From an uncultured Bacteroidota bacterium (GTDB lineage: Bacteria > Bacteroidota > Bacteroidia > Bacteroidales > P3), in contig CADCEC010000002.1 of the NCBI GenBank assembly GCA_902800395.1, forward strand, positions 124,001-188,000: a stretch of 64,000 nucleotides of DNA. The letters are read 5' to 3'. Every line of letters begins with the position of its first letter. Within the stretch, counting starts at the first letter, position 1. Positions 33,859-43,582 of this stretch are shown here, one piece after another. A model generated the notes under the pieces. It made no database searches. It was not told where the DNA came from and saw nothing but the letters and a program-made list of their open reading frames with translations. The position numbers and the translations under genes are program-made.

Positions 33859-34658
33859 AGAAAGACCAGTTCATAGTTATCTGCGCCGAGTGCCCCGAAG
33901 ATGCCAAGAAACTTCTTCCCACGGCAAAATTCTTTGCCGAGAAGCTCCGCAAAGGGATGATTCTTCTCTCTTGTGCCCCGGGGGCGGAGGCTTGGATTGA
34001 ACAGTTTGACATCCCATTTATGGCTCTTAAAGGTGACTGGAAAACTGCCATCGATGCCCTCCCTACGGCCATGAACGCCGTTCTCGCCATCACCCTCGCC
34101 GCCCCCCAAGCTCCGCGCCATAACATCTCCCATCCCCGTACCCTCCTCAAGTACTTCCGCGATTGCAAGGTAGCCTATCTGGTCCTCCCCTCTCAATTGT
34201 CAATTTCCAAATATCAATTTTCAATTACAGCATTAACCATTGACCACCAGCGCGAGAGCAAGGAGAAACTTATCTGGGCTTCCTATATGGCACGCTTTTT
34301 TGGCAGCGCCATCCATGTGATGCATCGCAACTACCGTGATGCCGCCTTCAAAATGCGATGGAAAAACAATATGAGATACCTCGACAAAATATTCTCTTCC
34401 CTCAACCTTACGTACGAGACCGAAATAATTGAAGGCGGCAGTGAATTCGGCAACCCCGACCTCCTCGCCATAAAACAACTCTCAACGCTCAACTCCCAAC
34501 CATCAATTCTCTTCATCTCCCTCGTCCCCGACCGTCGTGACCGCGACCTCGGTGACCTCTTTACCAAACCTGCTGAGCTGCGCCTCATCAAAAACGGAGC
34601 CCATCTCCCCATCCTCTTCCTCAACCAGCGCGACGATCTCTACGTTCTCTGCGATTAA
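33855..34658 (+). CDS. Uncharacterised protein, possibly universal-stress-like
   Basis: 267 residues, no signal peptide. The start overlaps the stop of the giant T9SS gene (ATGA), implying translational coupling. Two similar halves, each starting with a strand (QFIVICAECPEDAKKLLPTA; ILFISLVPDRRDRDLGDL later), and the segment WASYMARFFGSAIHVMHRN recall the tandem UspA fold, but no ATP-binding G-2x-G-9x-G motif is seen. Two stretches (34190-34231, SQLSISKYQFSIT; and around 34482-34512, QLSTLNSQPS) look like in-frame CAATTTTCAATT/CTCAACTC simple repeats. Function unknown. Confidence 0.65.
   Translation: MKKDQFIVICAECPEDAKKLLPTAKFFAEKLRKGMILLSCAPGAEAWIEQFDIPFMALKGDWKTAIDALPTAMNAVLAITLAAPQAPRHNISHPRTLLKYFRDCKVAYLVLPSQLSISKYQFSITALTIDHQRESKEKLIWASYMARFFGSAIHVMHRNYRDAAFKMRWKNNMRYLDKIFSSLNLTYETEIIEGGSEFGNPDLLAIKQLSTLNSQPSILFISLVPDRRDRDLGDLFTKPAELRLIKNGAHLPILFLNQRDDLYVLCD
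34190..34231. repeat. In-gene CAATTTTCAATT-type repeat
   Basis: Units such as TCAATTGTCAATTTCCAAAT and TCAATTTTCAATT in frame inside the UspA-like gene. A related CTCAACGCTCAACTCCCAA run lies near 34484. Confidence 0.55.
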
Positions 34659-34729
34659 CAAACAGGGTATGTCGGTGCCTCACTGACAAATAATCTCATT
34701 TTTTCCTTGCAGGAATAAAAAAATATCCT

Positions 34730-34738
34730 TATATTTGC
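34730..34738 (+). promoter_or_regulatory. -7 promoter element for the lipoprotein gene
   Basis: TATATTTGC about 87 nt before the ATG at 34825. The leader between them is AT-rich and shows no obvious structure. Confidence 0.55.
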
Positions 34739-34824
34739 AGAATATAAACACCTCGAAAAAGGCTGTTTGGTATTGTATATAAATCAATTAAATAATAGTA
34801 GAAACAATAAAAAATAAAAATAAT

Positions 34825-36135
34825 ATGAAAAAAAGACTATTTTTTGCCACCATTTTGGCACTGGCATTCACAATGACATCGTGTCTGAGGGATGATGATT
34901 GGGAAATGCTCAAACATCCCCTAAACATCACCGGCGAGATGCACCCCACCTTTGGCATCCCCATCGGCTCCGGCCAGATGAACATGAACGACCTGCTCAC
35001 CAGCATGAGTGCCATCTACGAAGGTATCATCGACGAATCTTCCAACACTATCACGGTACAATACAACGTGAATGTGAGCGACACCATCTACGCTCTAAAT
35101 TACATCCCGACATCGAAACGTAAAGGTGCCGCCAAGACCGACTTCTACACCAAGGACACCATTGTCGAGACCGCCATCGACATCGACTTCTTTAACAATG
35201 TCATCGAACTTCAGAACCTCTCCATTGCACACGTCTATGTGGTCCTCTCCGTCGGTGTTGAGGGCAACGCCCCTGACTTTGTGGTCAACCACGTTCATGC
35301 CGTCTTCGACTCCATGGAACTCTGGTACGACGACTACAACGGCGTCCACAAGCAGTTCATCCCCACCGACGTCGACCTCTCCACTTTCAGTGTTCAAATC
35401 GATAACATCCAAGATGGCATTCACCAGACCTTCGACACTATGGACATGGCCCAGATGATCAACGAGCGCCCGTCGAAACTCTATGCCAAGTACCACATGA
35501 AATTCAATGTCGACAGCGAGATCATCAGCGAAAACATCGCTAACATGACCATCCCGCAGATCCTCGCCGGTTTGAACATGACCCACATCATCTACTCCGC
35601 CGACATGAACGTTGAGATGCCCCTTAGCGTCAGCATCAACGACATGGCCTACAGTTTCTACCTTGACCTCGGCAAGGGTCTCTCCGGCGTTAACCTCGAT
35701 TCCATCCTTAACAGCATCAACGAGGGCCTCAGCGCCGAAATCACCATGAGCGAGTTCACCCTCGCTACCGAAAACGGCATTCCCCTGAACCTCACCCTCT
35801 CGGCCTACGGCTGCGCCGCCGACTCCGTGACCCGCCTCTGCACACTCTTCACCGACAAAAAGGTCCACTCCGCCCCGCGCCGGCAGGTTGACCCCATCGT
35901 CTACGAGGCCGACCGCTCCCAGCCTCCCTCGAAAGACACCATCGTGGCACAACTCAACCGCACTGTCCTCGACCAACTCAACAGCTCCAAATACCTGAGG
36001 GTGGACATCACCGTCGACAGCCGCGACCCCAACAATAACCTCCAACACGTTGCCGTCAAACGCGATGACTTCCTGCAGCTTAAAGCCTACCTCAAAGTGC
36101 ACCCTGACATCAACGTAAACATCGAACTGAAATAA
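34825..36135 (+). CDS. Uncharacterised lipoprotein
   Basis: 436 residues. The signal peptide ends in a lipobox-like FTMTSC with Cys20, followed by acidic residues (LRDDDWE), which in Bacteroidetes often favour surface export of lipoproteins. The mature part has repeated beta-rich sections (ENIANMTIPQILAGLNMTHI and neighbours) and a C-terminal VRDDFLQLKAYLKVHPDI-like helix. It is followed after 44 bp by a DUF5723 protein, so the two may act together at the outer membrane. No catalytic motif. Confidence 0.75.
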   Translation: MKKRLFFATILALAFTMTSCLRDDDWEMLKHPLNITGEMHPTFGIPIGSGQMNMNDLLTSMSAIYEGIIDESSNTITVQYNVNVSDTIYALNYIPTSKRKGAAKTDFYTKDTIVETAIDIDFFNNVIELQNLSIAHVYVVLSVGVEGNAPDFVVNHVHAVFDSMELWYDDYNGVHKQFIPTDVDLSTFSVQIDNIQDGIHQTFDTMDMAQMINERPSKLYAKYHMKFNVDSEIISENIANMTIPQILAGLNMTHIIYSADMNVEMPLSVSINDMAYSFYLDLGKGLSGVNLDSILNSINEGLSAEITMSEFTLATENGIPLNLTLSAYGCAADSVTRLCTLFTDKKVHSAPRRQVDPIVYEADRSQPPSKDTIVAQLNRTVLDQLNSSKYLRVDITVDSRDPNNNLQHVAVKRDDFLQLKAYLKVHPDINVNIELK

Positions 36136-36179
36136 AAACCCATCAAAAACTTATCATTTAATCTTAAAACTTACAACTT

Positions 36180-37637
36180 ATGAAAAAGATATTTTTAATT
36201 AGTTTGATGGGTCTGATGACGCTTGCCGGAGGCAACGTGGCGAGAGCCCAGTATAACGAGACCAACAACCTCTTCTACCATACCCTGCGCACCCCGCAGA
36301 CCAACCTCCTCAACCCTGCCTTATTCCCCACCAACAACACCTGGTACATCACCCTTCCAGGCGTCGACCTTCAGTTCGGCAGCCCCGTGGCCGTCAGAGA
36401 CTTTATCCACTACGATGCCACTCAGCAGCGCACCATCGTCGACCTCGACAAGATGATGGACAATCTCACCGATGACAGCAAGTTCCGCCTGGGCACCAAT
36501 GTTAACCTCCTTGGCTTCGGCTTCAAGGTGAACAACCTCTTCTTCGACTTCAACACGCGCCTGATGAACCACGTGAGCATTGGCTTCCCCACCGAGATGG
36601 TCAACGCACTCCGCAACGGTAACATCGACGAGAATGGAAACGTCCGTCCCGTCGTCGAGATGCTTGACGGCGACATCGCCAACGCCACCTCCTACCTCGA
36701 GACCGCCCTCGGTGCCGGCTATTATTTCGAAGACATCCACCTCACCGTCGGCGCACACCTCAAGATGCTCTTCGGTGTCGCCAACGTCCAGACCGACAAC
36801 ACTCGCCTCGAATTCGTCACCGATCCCAACATGGACTCCGTGACGGCACGCATGTATTATGAAATCCAGGCCTCTACCTTCGCCCCCTACGACACCAACC
36901 AGAAGAAATTCATCTTCAACATGAGTGACGTCTTAAGTAATGCCAACACCGGCTTCGCCTTCGACCTCGGTGCCAAATACGACTGGGGTCCCTTCACCTT
37001 CTCCTTCGCCATCAACGACCTCTCCGCCGGCATCCACTGGAAGAACAACGTGATGACTTGGCGCCCCAGAAATGGACAGGGCAATATCGTCTTCAACGGC
37101 ATGAGCATCAATGACATGCTCAACGGAGGTTCCTTCAGCATGGACTCCCTGACCACACAGTTCCAGAATCAGCTTGAGGACATGGTTCCCACTGGCGACA
37201 GCGTCGGCGACTACTGGTTCTCCATCCCCACTAAGATTTACCTTGGCGCCAGCTACAACTTCGCCAGCCTCTTCCGTGCCGGATTCCTCTTCCACGGCCA
37301 GTTCGACCGCGGCCTCCTCTCCAAATCCAACGCCCTTGCCCTTGACCTCAGCGACGCCGAGAACACCTTCCGTTGGAACACCACCCTCTCCATTGGTATG
37401 AACCTCTACGACTGGCTCGAAGTCACCGCCGCCAACTCCATCGTCTACGACAGCAAGAACCTCGACGTCCTTAATCCCGGCCTCGGCCTGGTTATCACCC
37501 CTGGCCGCGTCTTCCAAATCTATATCATGGGCGACTACATTAGCGACTTCTACCTCACATCCTCGAAAGCTTTCAACCTCAAGGTCGGCCTCAACCTCCT
37601 CTTCGGTACCGGCGGCCGCTCCCGTATCAACGGATAA
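36180..37637 (+). CDS. DUF5723-family outer-membrane protein
   Basis: 485 residues with signal peptide (MKKIFLISLMGLMTLAGGNV, cleaved near RAQ). The start of the mature protein (NLFYHTLRTPQTNLLNPALFP) and the later GFGFKVNNLFFDFNTRLMNH and FNLKVGLNLLFGTGG fit DUF5723, a Bacteroidetes family of predicted beta-barrel proteins of unknown role. It is in an apparent operon with the upstream lipoprotein and lies 37 bp before der. Confidence 0.8.
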   Translation: MKKIFLISLMGLMTLAGGNVARAQYNETNNLFYHTLRTPQTNLLNPALFPTNNTWYITLPGVDLQFGSPVAVRDFIHYDATQQRTIVDLDKMMDNLTDDSKFRLGTNVNLLGFGFKVNNLFFDFNTRLMNHVSIGFPTEMVNALRNGNIDENGNVRPVVEMLDGDIANATSYLETALGAGYYFEDIHLTVGAHLKMLFGVANVQTDNTRLEFVTDPNMDSVTARMYYEIQASTFAPYDTNQKKFIFNMSDVLSNANTGFAFDLGAKYDWGPFTFSFAINDLSAGIHWKNNVMTWRPRNGQGNIVFNGMSINDMLNGGSFSMDSLTTQFQNQLEDMVPTGDSVGDYWFSIPTKIYLGASYNFASLFRAGFLFHGQFDRGLLSKSNALALDLSDAENTFRWNTTLSIGMNLYDWLEVTAANSIVYDSKNLDVLNPGLGLVITPGRVFQIYIMGDYISDFYLTSSKAFNLKVGLNLLFGTGGRSRING

Positions 37638-37674
37638 CTTCCTTTTCGACCCTTTAGTCCCTTTTTGACCCTTA

Positions 37675-38982
37675 ATGAACATTATAGCTATAGTAGGACG
37701 CCCCAACGTGGGCAAATCGACCCTCTTCAACCGCCTCACCGAGAGCCGCGATGCCATCGTTGACGAGACCGCCGGCGTCACCCGCGACCGTCAGTATGGC
37801 CATTCCGACTGGAACGGCAAGCGCTTCTCTGTCATCGACACCGGAGGATATGTCATGGGTGGGGATGACGAATTCGAGGTGGAGATTCGCAAGCAGGTCT
37901 CCCTAGCCATTGACGAGGCCGATGTCATCCTCTTCCTCGTCGACGCCCGCGAAGGCCTCACCCCTATGGACGAGGATGTAGCCGAGATGCTGCGCAAATG
38001 TCCAAAGCCCGTGGTACTGGCCGCCAATAAGGTCGATAACTCAGCCCAAATGGACGGCCTCGGCGAGTTCTACGCCCTGGGTCTCGGTGACCCTTACCCT
38101 ATAGCAGGCGTCACCGGCAGCGGCACGGGCGACCTCCTCGACGCCCTCGTCAAAGACTTCGACGATGGCAACGATGACCCCACCGACGGACTGCCACGCA
38201 TCGCCGTGGTGGGACGTCCCAATGTCGGCAAGAGTTCTTTCATCAACATGATTACCGGCGAGCACCGTTCCGTAGTGACACCCATTGCCGGCACCACGCG
38301 CGACAGCGTCTACTCGCACTACAACCTCTTCGGCTTCGACTTCAACTTCGTCGACACCGCTGGTTTACGTCGCAAATCCAAGGTTTCCGAGGATCTGGAG
38401 TTCTACTCCGTGATGCGCTCCATCCGCGCCATCGAGGCCGCTGATGTATGTATCCTGATGCTTGATGCCAGCCAAGGCTTGGAGCAGCAGGACCTGAACA
38501 TTTTCTCACTCATCCAGAGGAACCACAAAGGCGTGGTGGTGGTGGTGAACAAGTGGGACCTGGTTGAGAAGGAGACCAACACCCACCGCGACTACGAGAA
38601 GCTGATAAAAGAGCGCATCGCCCCCTTCGACGATGTACCCATTATCTTCACCTCTGTTATCAACAAGCAGCGCATCTTCAAGGTGCTGGAAACTGCCAAG
38701 CAGGTCTACGAGGCCCGCTCCCGCCGCATTTCCACCGCCGAACTCAACGACACGCTGCTGCCGATAGTCAAAGAGCAGAACCCGCCGCCGTCGGTGAAAG
38801 GCAAATGGGTGAAGATTAAGTATATCACCCAGCTTCCCACGGCCTACCCCCAGTTCGTGTTTTTCTGCAACCTACCCCAGTATGTCCGTGACCCTTACAA
38901 GCGCTTCGTCGAGAATCGCATGCGCGAACTATGGGACTTCCACGGCGTCCCGATGACCATATATTTCAGAGCAAAGAGTTGA
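37675..38982 (+). CDS. der: Ribosome-assembly GTPase Der (EngA)
   Basis: 435 residues with two tandem GTPase domains. P-loops are [14 protein letters not shown] (residues about 8-21) and [13 protein letters not shown] (about residue 180). Each domain has its DTGG/DTAG (G3) and N-K-x-D (G4: ANKVDN; VNKWDL). A C-terminal KH-like domain ends the protein. Der acts in assembly of the 50S subunit. It follows DUF5723 after a small TTTTGACCC-type repeat. Confidence 0.97.
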   Translation: MNIIAIVGRPNVGKSTLFNRLTESRDAIVDETAGVTRDRQYGHSDWNGKRFSVIDTGGYVMGGDDEFEVEIRKQVSLAIDEADVILFLVDAREGLTPMDEDVAEMLRKCPKPVVLAANKVDNSAQMDGLGEFYALGLGDPYPIAGVTGSGTGDLLDALVKDFDDGNDDPTDGLPRIAVVGRPNVGKSSFINMITGEHRSVVTPIAGTTRDSVYSHYNLFGFDFNFVDTAGLRRKSKVSEDLEFYSVMRSIRAIEAADVCILMLDASQGLEQQDLNIFSLIQRNHKGVVVVVNKWDLVEKETNTHRDYEKLIKERIAPFDDVPIIFTSVINKQRIFKVLETAKQVYEARSRRISTAELNDTLLPIVKEQNPPPSVKGKWVKIKYITQLPTAYPQFVFFCNLPQYVRDPYKRFVENRMRELWDFHGVPMTIYFRAKS

Positions 38983-39015
38983 TAGATAATAGTTAAAAGA
39001 TAATAGATAATAGTT

Positions 39016-39330
39016 ATGAAAGTCACAGAATCCAACTTCAACGAAATGATTGCCTCCGGCAAGCCCGTGATGGTCGACTTTGGCGCCACCTGGTGCGGTC
39101 CGTGTAAAGCCCTGGCCCCTCGCATCGAGGAGATTGAGAAAGAATACGAAGGCAAAGCCATGATTGGCACTGCAGACGTCGACGAGTGCAGCGACCTCGC
39201 TGCCAAGTTCCGCATCCGTAACGTCCCCACCGTCCTCTTCTTCAAAGGCGGCAGCGACCAGCCTGTCGACAAGAGCGTTGGCCTCGTGGCTAAAGAGACC
39301 CTCACGGAGAAACTCAACGCGCTGCTTTAG
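39016..39330 (+). CDS. Thioredoxin
   Basis: 104 residues, full length. The active site WCGPCK lies at residues about 30-35 in VDFGATWCGPCKALAPRIEE, followed by cis-Pro in NVPTVLFFKGG. It reduces protein disulfides in the cytoplasm; no signal peptide is present. The dispersed repeat copy 2 follows the gene. Confidence 0.94.
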   Translation: MKVTESNFNEMIASGKPVMVDFGATWCGPCKALAPRIEEIEKEYEGKAMIGTADVDECSDLAAKFRIRNVPTVLFFKGGSDQPVDKSVGLVAKETLTEKLNALL

Positions 39331-39336
39331 TTCTTG

Positions 39337-39451
39337 GAAGTTAAAGAAATAAAGAAGTTATCGCTCGCTGTGCTCGCTAGAAGTTAAAGACAAATGTGCA
39401 AGACGGTACTATTGGCTTTAACTTCTTTAACTTCTTTTAACTTCTTTAACT
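39337..39451. repeat. Dispersed imperfect palindromic repeat, copy 2
   Basis: Contains the same central block TAGAAGTTAAAGACAAATGT and outer TTAACTTCTTTAAC arms as the copy at 14876-14990, with a slightly longer centre (TCGCTCGCTGTGCTCGC). It lies between the thioredoxin gene and the DUF58 gene. Confidence 0.65.
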
Positions 39452-39461
39452 ACTGAAAAAG

Positions 39462-40382
39462 ATGGACCAAAGTCAGATTTCTCGCTACAAATCGCTGGAC
39501 TTTTATGCCCGCCAGGTGGTGGAAGGATTCATCACCGGCAGGCATAAAAGTCCTTTCCACGGTTTCTCTGTCGAGTTCTCGGACTACCGCCAGTACAACA
39601 GCGGTGAGAGCACGAAGAACATCGACTGGCATCTTTATGGCCGCACGGACCGCCTCTATGTGAAACAATTCGAAGAGGAGACGAACCTGCGCTGCCAACT
39701 ATTGATAGACCAGAGTGGTTCGATGCTCTTCCCCACCGAACGCCACGGGGATATCGAACAACCGAATAAGCTCACTTTTGCGGTCTATGCTGCGGCCGTA
39801 CTGATAGAACTGCTGCACCGCCAGCGAGATGCCTTCGGACTCACCCTCTTCAGTGGCCAAATCGACCAGCAGACTCCCTGCCGCTCCAGCAGCGTCCACC
39901 AGCAATATCTGCTGGGACTACTTGACGGACTGCTACAGCCTGTCAATAAAGAGTTGCATCGCACTACATCGCTGGCCGAGACGATCCATCTCACTGCCGA
40001 ACAACTCCATAAGCGCTCGCTCATTGTCCTGTTCACCGACGCTTTCGTGCGCCCCGAGGAACAGGAGCCCCTTTTCGACGCCCTGCGACACCTCCGCCAC
40101 AACAAGCACGAGGTCATCATCTTCCATACCTATGATATGGCTCACGAGGTAAACCTCGACTATGAAGCCCGACCCCATCTCTTCATCGATCTGGAGAGTG
40201 GTCGGCAACTGAGGTTGCAGCCCGAAGAGGTTGCCGCCGACTACCGCCGCCAGATGACGGAGATGTTCTCAACACTTCGACAACGCGCCATGCAGTACCG
40301 TATCGACTACGTCCCTGTCGACATCGCTGAAGGCTTCCACCAAATTCTCCTTCCTTTCCTCTTAAAGAGAAGCAAAGTATGA
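39462..40382 (+). CDS. DUF58-domain protein
   Basis: 306 residues. The DUF58 signature is clear: SGESTKNIDWHLYGRTDRLY, then the von Willebrand-like LLIDQSGSMLF (MIDAS DxSxS). Members usually accompany MoxR ATPases, acting in protein folding or enzyme activation, but no MoxR gene is visible within 10 kb either side. The stop overlaps the next ATG by 4 nt (40379-40382). Confidence 0.88.
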   Translation: MDQSQISRYKSLDFYARQVVEGFITGRHKSPFHGFSVEFSDYRQYNSGESTKNIDWHLYGRTDRLYVKQFEEETNLRCQLLIDQSGSMLFPTERHGDIEQPNKLTFAVYAAAVLIELLHRQRDAFGLTLFSGQIDQQTPCRSSSVHQQYLLGLLDGLLQPVNKELHRTTSLAETIHLTAEQLHKRSLIVLFTDAFVRPEEQEPLFDALRHLRHNKHEVIIFHTYDMAHEVNLDYEARPHLFIDLESGRQLRLQPEEVAADYRRQMTEMFSTLRQRAMQYRIDYVPVDIAEGFHQILLPFLLKRSKV

Positions 40383-41002
40383 GTTACGCCCCAAACGACT
40401 ATATGCCCAAGGAGAAGCCTTATGCGCTGTATGTCCACGGAATGGGCAGCGGGGCAAAAAGTGGGACGAAGTCGTCGCTGGGGCACTACCTCGACGGCTA
40501 TGAATGGCTGTCGCCCGAGTTACCGGTGGAACCGGAGGAGGCAATGGCGATATTGGAAGATTATGTCCGGGTCTTCTCCCCTGCCCTTATCGCCGGCACG
40601 TCGCTGGGAGGCCTCTACCTGCTCTACCTCGACGCGCCGGAGGCCGTGAAGGTGACCATCAACCCCACCTATAATATCGAGACGACGCTGCGCCACATCG
40701 GCTACGGCAAGCATCCCTTCCACTGCGAGCGCGAGGACGGAGCTACGGAATACACCATCGACGAGCCCTTGGTGAAGCGCTATATGGCTGTGCGTGACAA
40801 TCGTACACCACAGGCATCGAAGCGCATGGTGGCGCTCTTCTCCACGGACGACGAACTGGTGGGTCGCGATCCGGCCAAACAAAACGCCAGCGCTCTTGAA
40901 CGACTCGGATTCGAAATCCACTGGTGCGACAAGTTCGGCCACCGTCTCAACCAACCCGCTGCCAAAATGCTTGCAAGAATCCTTTTGGAAACGAATAATT
41001 AA
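40379..41002 (+). CDS. YqiA-like alpha/beta-hydrolase (esterase)
   Basis: 207 residues. LYVHGMGSG forms the oxyanion segment, GTSLGG carries the nucleophilic Ser (about residue 82), and FGHRLN near the end carries the His; a late Asp is seen at STDDELVG. This matches the YqiA family of small esterases. It overlaps the DUF58 gene by 4 nt and precedes the M20 peptidase by 12 bp. Confidence 0.85.
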   Translation: MSYAPNDYMPKEKPYALYVHGMGSGAKSGTKSSLGHYLDGYEWLSPELPVEPEEAMAILEDYVRVFSPALIAGTSLGGLYLLYLDAPEAVKVTINPTYNIETTLRHIGYGKHPFHCEREDGATEYTIDEPLVKRYMAVRDNRTPQASKRMVALFSTDDELVGRDPAKQNASALERLGFEIHWCDKFGHRLNQPAAKMLARILLETNN

Positions 41003-41014
41003 ACAAATAATATT

Positions 41015-42367
41015 ATGAAACAATATATCGAAACAAACAAAGACCGCTTTCTTGAAGAGCTTTTCTCACTTATCCGTATTCCCTCCATTAGTTCCGAGCA
41101 GGAACATAAGCCCGACATGGTGCGCTGCGCCGAACGTTGGAAAGAGTTGCTGCTGGCAGCCGGTGCCGACAAGGCGGAGGTGATGCCTACCGAAGGAAAT
41201 CCTGTGGTGTATGGCGAGAAAATCATCAATCCCGCCAAGCCTACAGTGCTTGTCTACGGCCACTATGACGTGATGCCTGTGGCTCCACTGGAACTCTGGC
41301 GCACACAGCCCTTCGAGCCCGTGGTCAAAGACGGCTACATCTGGGCCCGTGGCGCCGACGACGACAAAGGACAGAGCTTTATGCACGCCAAGGCTTTCGA
41401 ATATATGGTGAAGACTGGCAATCTGCCCTGCAACGTGAAGTTCATGCTCGAGGGCGAGGAGGAAATCGGTTCCGGCAGCCTCTATGGCTTCTGCGAGAAG
41501 AACAAAGATTTACTTAAAGCTGACATCATTCTGGTCAGCGATACCTCGATGATTGCTCCCGACGTGCCCAGCATCACCAGCGGCCTACGTGGCCTCTGCT
41601 ACTGGGAGGTGGAGGTGACCGGTGCAAACCACGACCTGCACAGCGGCATCTTCGGTGGCGCCGTAGCCAACCCCATCAATGTGCTCTGCAAGATGATTGC
41701 CGACCTGCATGACGAAAACGGCCATATCACCATTCCTGGTTTCTACGACGACGTGCTGGTGCTCAGCGACGAAGAACGTGCCCTGATGGCACAGGCTCCC
41801 TTCGACGAGGAGCAGTACAAGAAAGACCTCGGCGTGAAGGCATTGAAGGGCGAGAAAGGCTACACCACCAAGGAGCGCACAGGCATCCGTCCCTGCCTGG
41901 ATGTCTGCGGTATCTGGGGTGGTCACACCGGCGAGGGCACGAAGACCGTGCTGCCCAGCAAGGCCTATGCCAAGATCAGCACCCGACTGGTGGCCAACCA
42001 GGATTTCGAGAAGATTAGCGAAATGTTCAAGAATTACTTCGAAGCAGCTGCTCCCGACTATGTCAACGTTAAGGTTACACCTTGTCACGGTGGCGCCGCC
42101 TATGTCAGCCCACTGGAGCTGAAAGCCTACAAGGCTGCCGAGAAGGCTATGACCGACACCTTCGGCAAGCGTCCCATTCCCACCCGCAGTGGTGGAAGCA
42201 TCCCCATCGTGGCTGGCTTCGAGAAGATTCTCGGCCTCAAGAGCATCCTCATGGGCTTCGGCCTGGCCAGCGACGACATCCATGCCCCCAACGAGAACTA
42301 TCCTCTGCAGCAGTTCTTCAAAGGCATCGAGACGATACCGCTGTTCTATAAATATTTTGCTGAATAA
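41015..42367 (+). CDS. M20-family metallopeptidase (dipeptidase)
   Basis: 450 residues with the M20 metal ligands: YGHYDVMPV (His, Asp), WARGADDDKGQ, EGEEEIGS (catalytic Glu) and VSDTSMIAPD, plus a dimerisation domain inserted between (residues about 195-350). The late HAPNENYPL gives the last His. These zinc enzymes cut dipeptides or acylated amino acids; no signal peptide, so it is cytoplasmic. A terminator follows directly. Confidence 0.93.
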   Translation: MKQYIETNKDRFLEELFSLIRIPSISSEQEHKPDMVRCAERWKELLLAAGADKAEVMPTEGNPVVYGEKIINPAKPTVLVYGHYDVMPVAPLELWRTQPFEPVVKDGYIWARGADDDKGQSFMHAKAFEYMVKTGNLPCNVKFMLEGEEEIGSGSLYGFCEKNKDLLKADIILVSDTSMIAPDVPSITSGLRGLCYWEVEVTGANHDLHSGIFGGAVANPINVLCKMIADLHDENGHITIPGFYDDVLVLSDEERALMAQAPFDEEQYKKDLGVKALKGEKGYTTKERTGIRPCLDVCGIWGGHTGEGTKTVLPSKAYAKISTRLVANQDFEKISEMFKNYFEAAAPDYVNVKVTPCHGGAAYVSPLELKAYKAAEKAMTDTFGKRPIPTRSGGSIPIVAGFEKILGLKSILMGFGLASDDIHAPNENYPLQQFFKGIETIPLFYKYFAE

Positions 42368-42369
42368 AA

Positions 42370-42395
42370 GAAAGGCCTCCTAGAGAGGCCTTTCT
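42370..42395. terminator. Bidirectional terminator between peptidase and rlmI
   Basis: AAAGGCCTCCTAGAGAGGCC and following TTTCTT form a stem of about 9 bp with A-tract before and T-tract after, so it can act in both directions between convergent genes. Confidence 0.8.
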
Positions 42396-43582
42396 TATTC
42401 TATTTCGAGGAGCAATCCTTTGAGATATTCTCCTTCCGGATGATGGATGGAGACGGGATGGTCTATGGCGTGGGGGAGCTGACGGACGATGCGGACACGG
42501 CGGTGGGCATTCATGGCGGAGGTGAAGACCATGGTCTGGAAGTCCTCCTTGCTGACGGCCTGGCTACAGGAGAAGGTCATCAGTAGGCCACCAGCGGGCA
42601 GTGCTTCCATGGCGCGCTGGTTGATGGCGCGGTAGCCTTTTAGTCCCTGCTGCAGGGAGCGATGGTTCTTGGCGAAGGCGGGGGGGTCGAGGATGATGAA
42701 GTCGAATGCTTGATTGTCTGATTGTTTGATTGTTTGAATAAACTGGAGGACGTCGGTGACGGTGCCGATGTGGTTGCTGCAACGGGGGAAGTTGAGTTCC
42801 ACATTGCGGTTGCAGAGTTCGATGGCTTTCTTGGAGATATCGACGGTTTCCACATATTCAGCACCGCCACGGAGGGCGGCGAGGGAGAAGCCGCCGGTGT
42901 AGCCGAAGCAGTTGAGGACACGATGGCCATGTGCGAGGTCCTGGACGAGCCTGCGGTTCTCACGCTGGTCGACAAAGAAGCCCGTCTTCTGCCCTTCGAA
43001 GAAGTTGATGAGGAGGTGGTTGCCGCTCTCTGTTATTTCCCACTCGTCGGGTTCGACACCCCACAAGTAGCCATCATTGCAGCCACCGGGCACGGTGGAA
43101 GAACTCTTGTCGAAAATGGACTGGAGGCCATGGGGCAGGAGTTCTTCTTTCAATATCTCAACGAACATGGGGAAGAGGCGGTGCATGCCCACGCTATGGG
43201 CTTGGAGAACAAGAACGCCGTTGTACCAGTCGGCGACGAGGCCCGGGAGGTAGTCGCCCTCAGCATGAATCATCCGGAAGACGTTGGTATCTTCAAGATT
43301 AAAGAAACCGAAACGTTGGCGGTAGTCGATGGCCGAGCGGAGACGGGAGCGGAAGAAATCTTCTTCAATCTGCGAGGTGTCGAAAGAGAGGACTTTGCAG
43401 ATGATGCTCTCATTTTGATAATGTCCTGTGGCCATCCACTGTCCGCGGGCATCGACGACATCGACGAGGTCTCCCTCCTGCGGCTCGCCGTCGATACGTT
43501 TTACGGCGCCCGAGAATATCCACGGGTGACGGCGGAGGATGGCTTTCTCCTTGCCAGGGGCTATGATTAAACGAGGTTTCAT
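42395..43582 (-). CDS. Class I SAM-dependent rRNA methyltransferase, RlmI-like
   Basis: 395 residues. An N-terminal PUA-type domain (KEKAILRRHPWIFSGAVKRI) precedes a methyltransferase domain: VLNCFGYTGGFSLAALRGGA binds SAM, and FIILDPPAFAKN holds the DPPAF catalytic motif. RlmI methylates C5 of a cytosine in 23S rRNA. Between two motifs the protein has IQTIKQSDNQ, encoded by the short repeat at 42711-42738 also found in priA. The start overlaps the rpe stop. Confidence 0.9.
   Translation of the reverse strand: MKPRLIIAPGKEKAILRRHPWIFSGAVKRIDGEPQEGDLVDVVDARGQWMATGHYQNESIICKVLSFDTSQIEEDFFRSRLRSAIDYRQRFGFFNLEDTNVFRMIHAEGDYLPGLVADWYNGVLVLQAHSVGMHRLFPMFVEILKEELLPHGLQSIFDKSSSTVPGGCNDGYLWGVEPDEWEITESGNHLLINFFEGQKTGFFVDQRENRRLVQDLAHGHRVLNCFGYTGGFSLAALRGGAEYVETVDISKKAIELCNRNVELNFPRCSNHIGTVTDVLQFIQTIKQSDNQAFDFIILDPPAFAKNHRSLQQGLKGYRAINQRAMEALPAGGLLMTFSCSQAVSKEDFQTMVFTSAMNAHRRVRIVRQLPHAIDHPVSIHHPEGEYLKGLLLEIE
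42711..42738. repeat. In-gene repeat, TIKQSDNQ family (rlmI)
   Basis: TTGATTGTCTGATTGTTTGA units, in frame, encode QTIKQSDNQ on the minus strand immediately before the DPPAF strand. Same unit as in priA (9190-9228). Confidence 0.75.
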
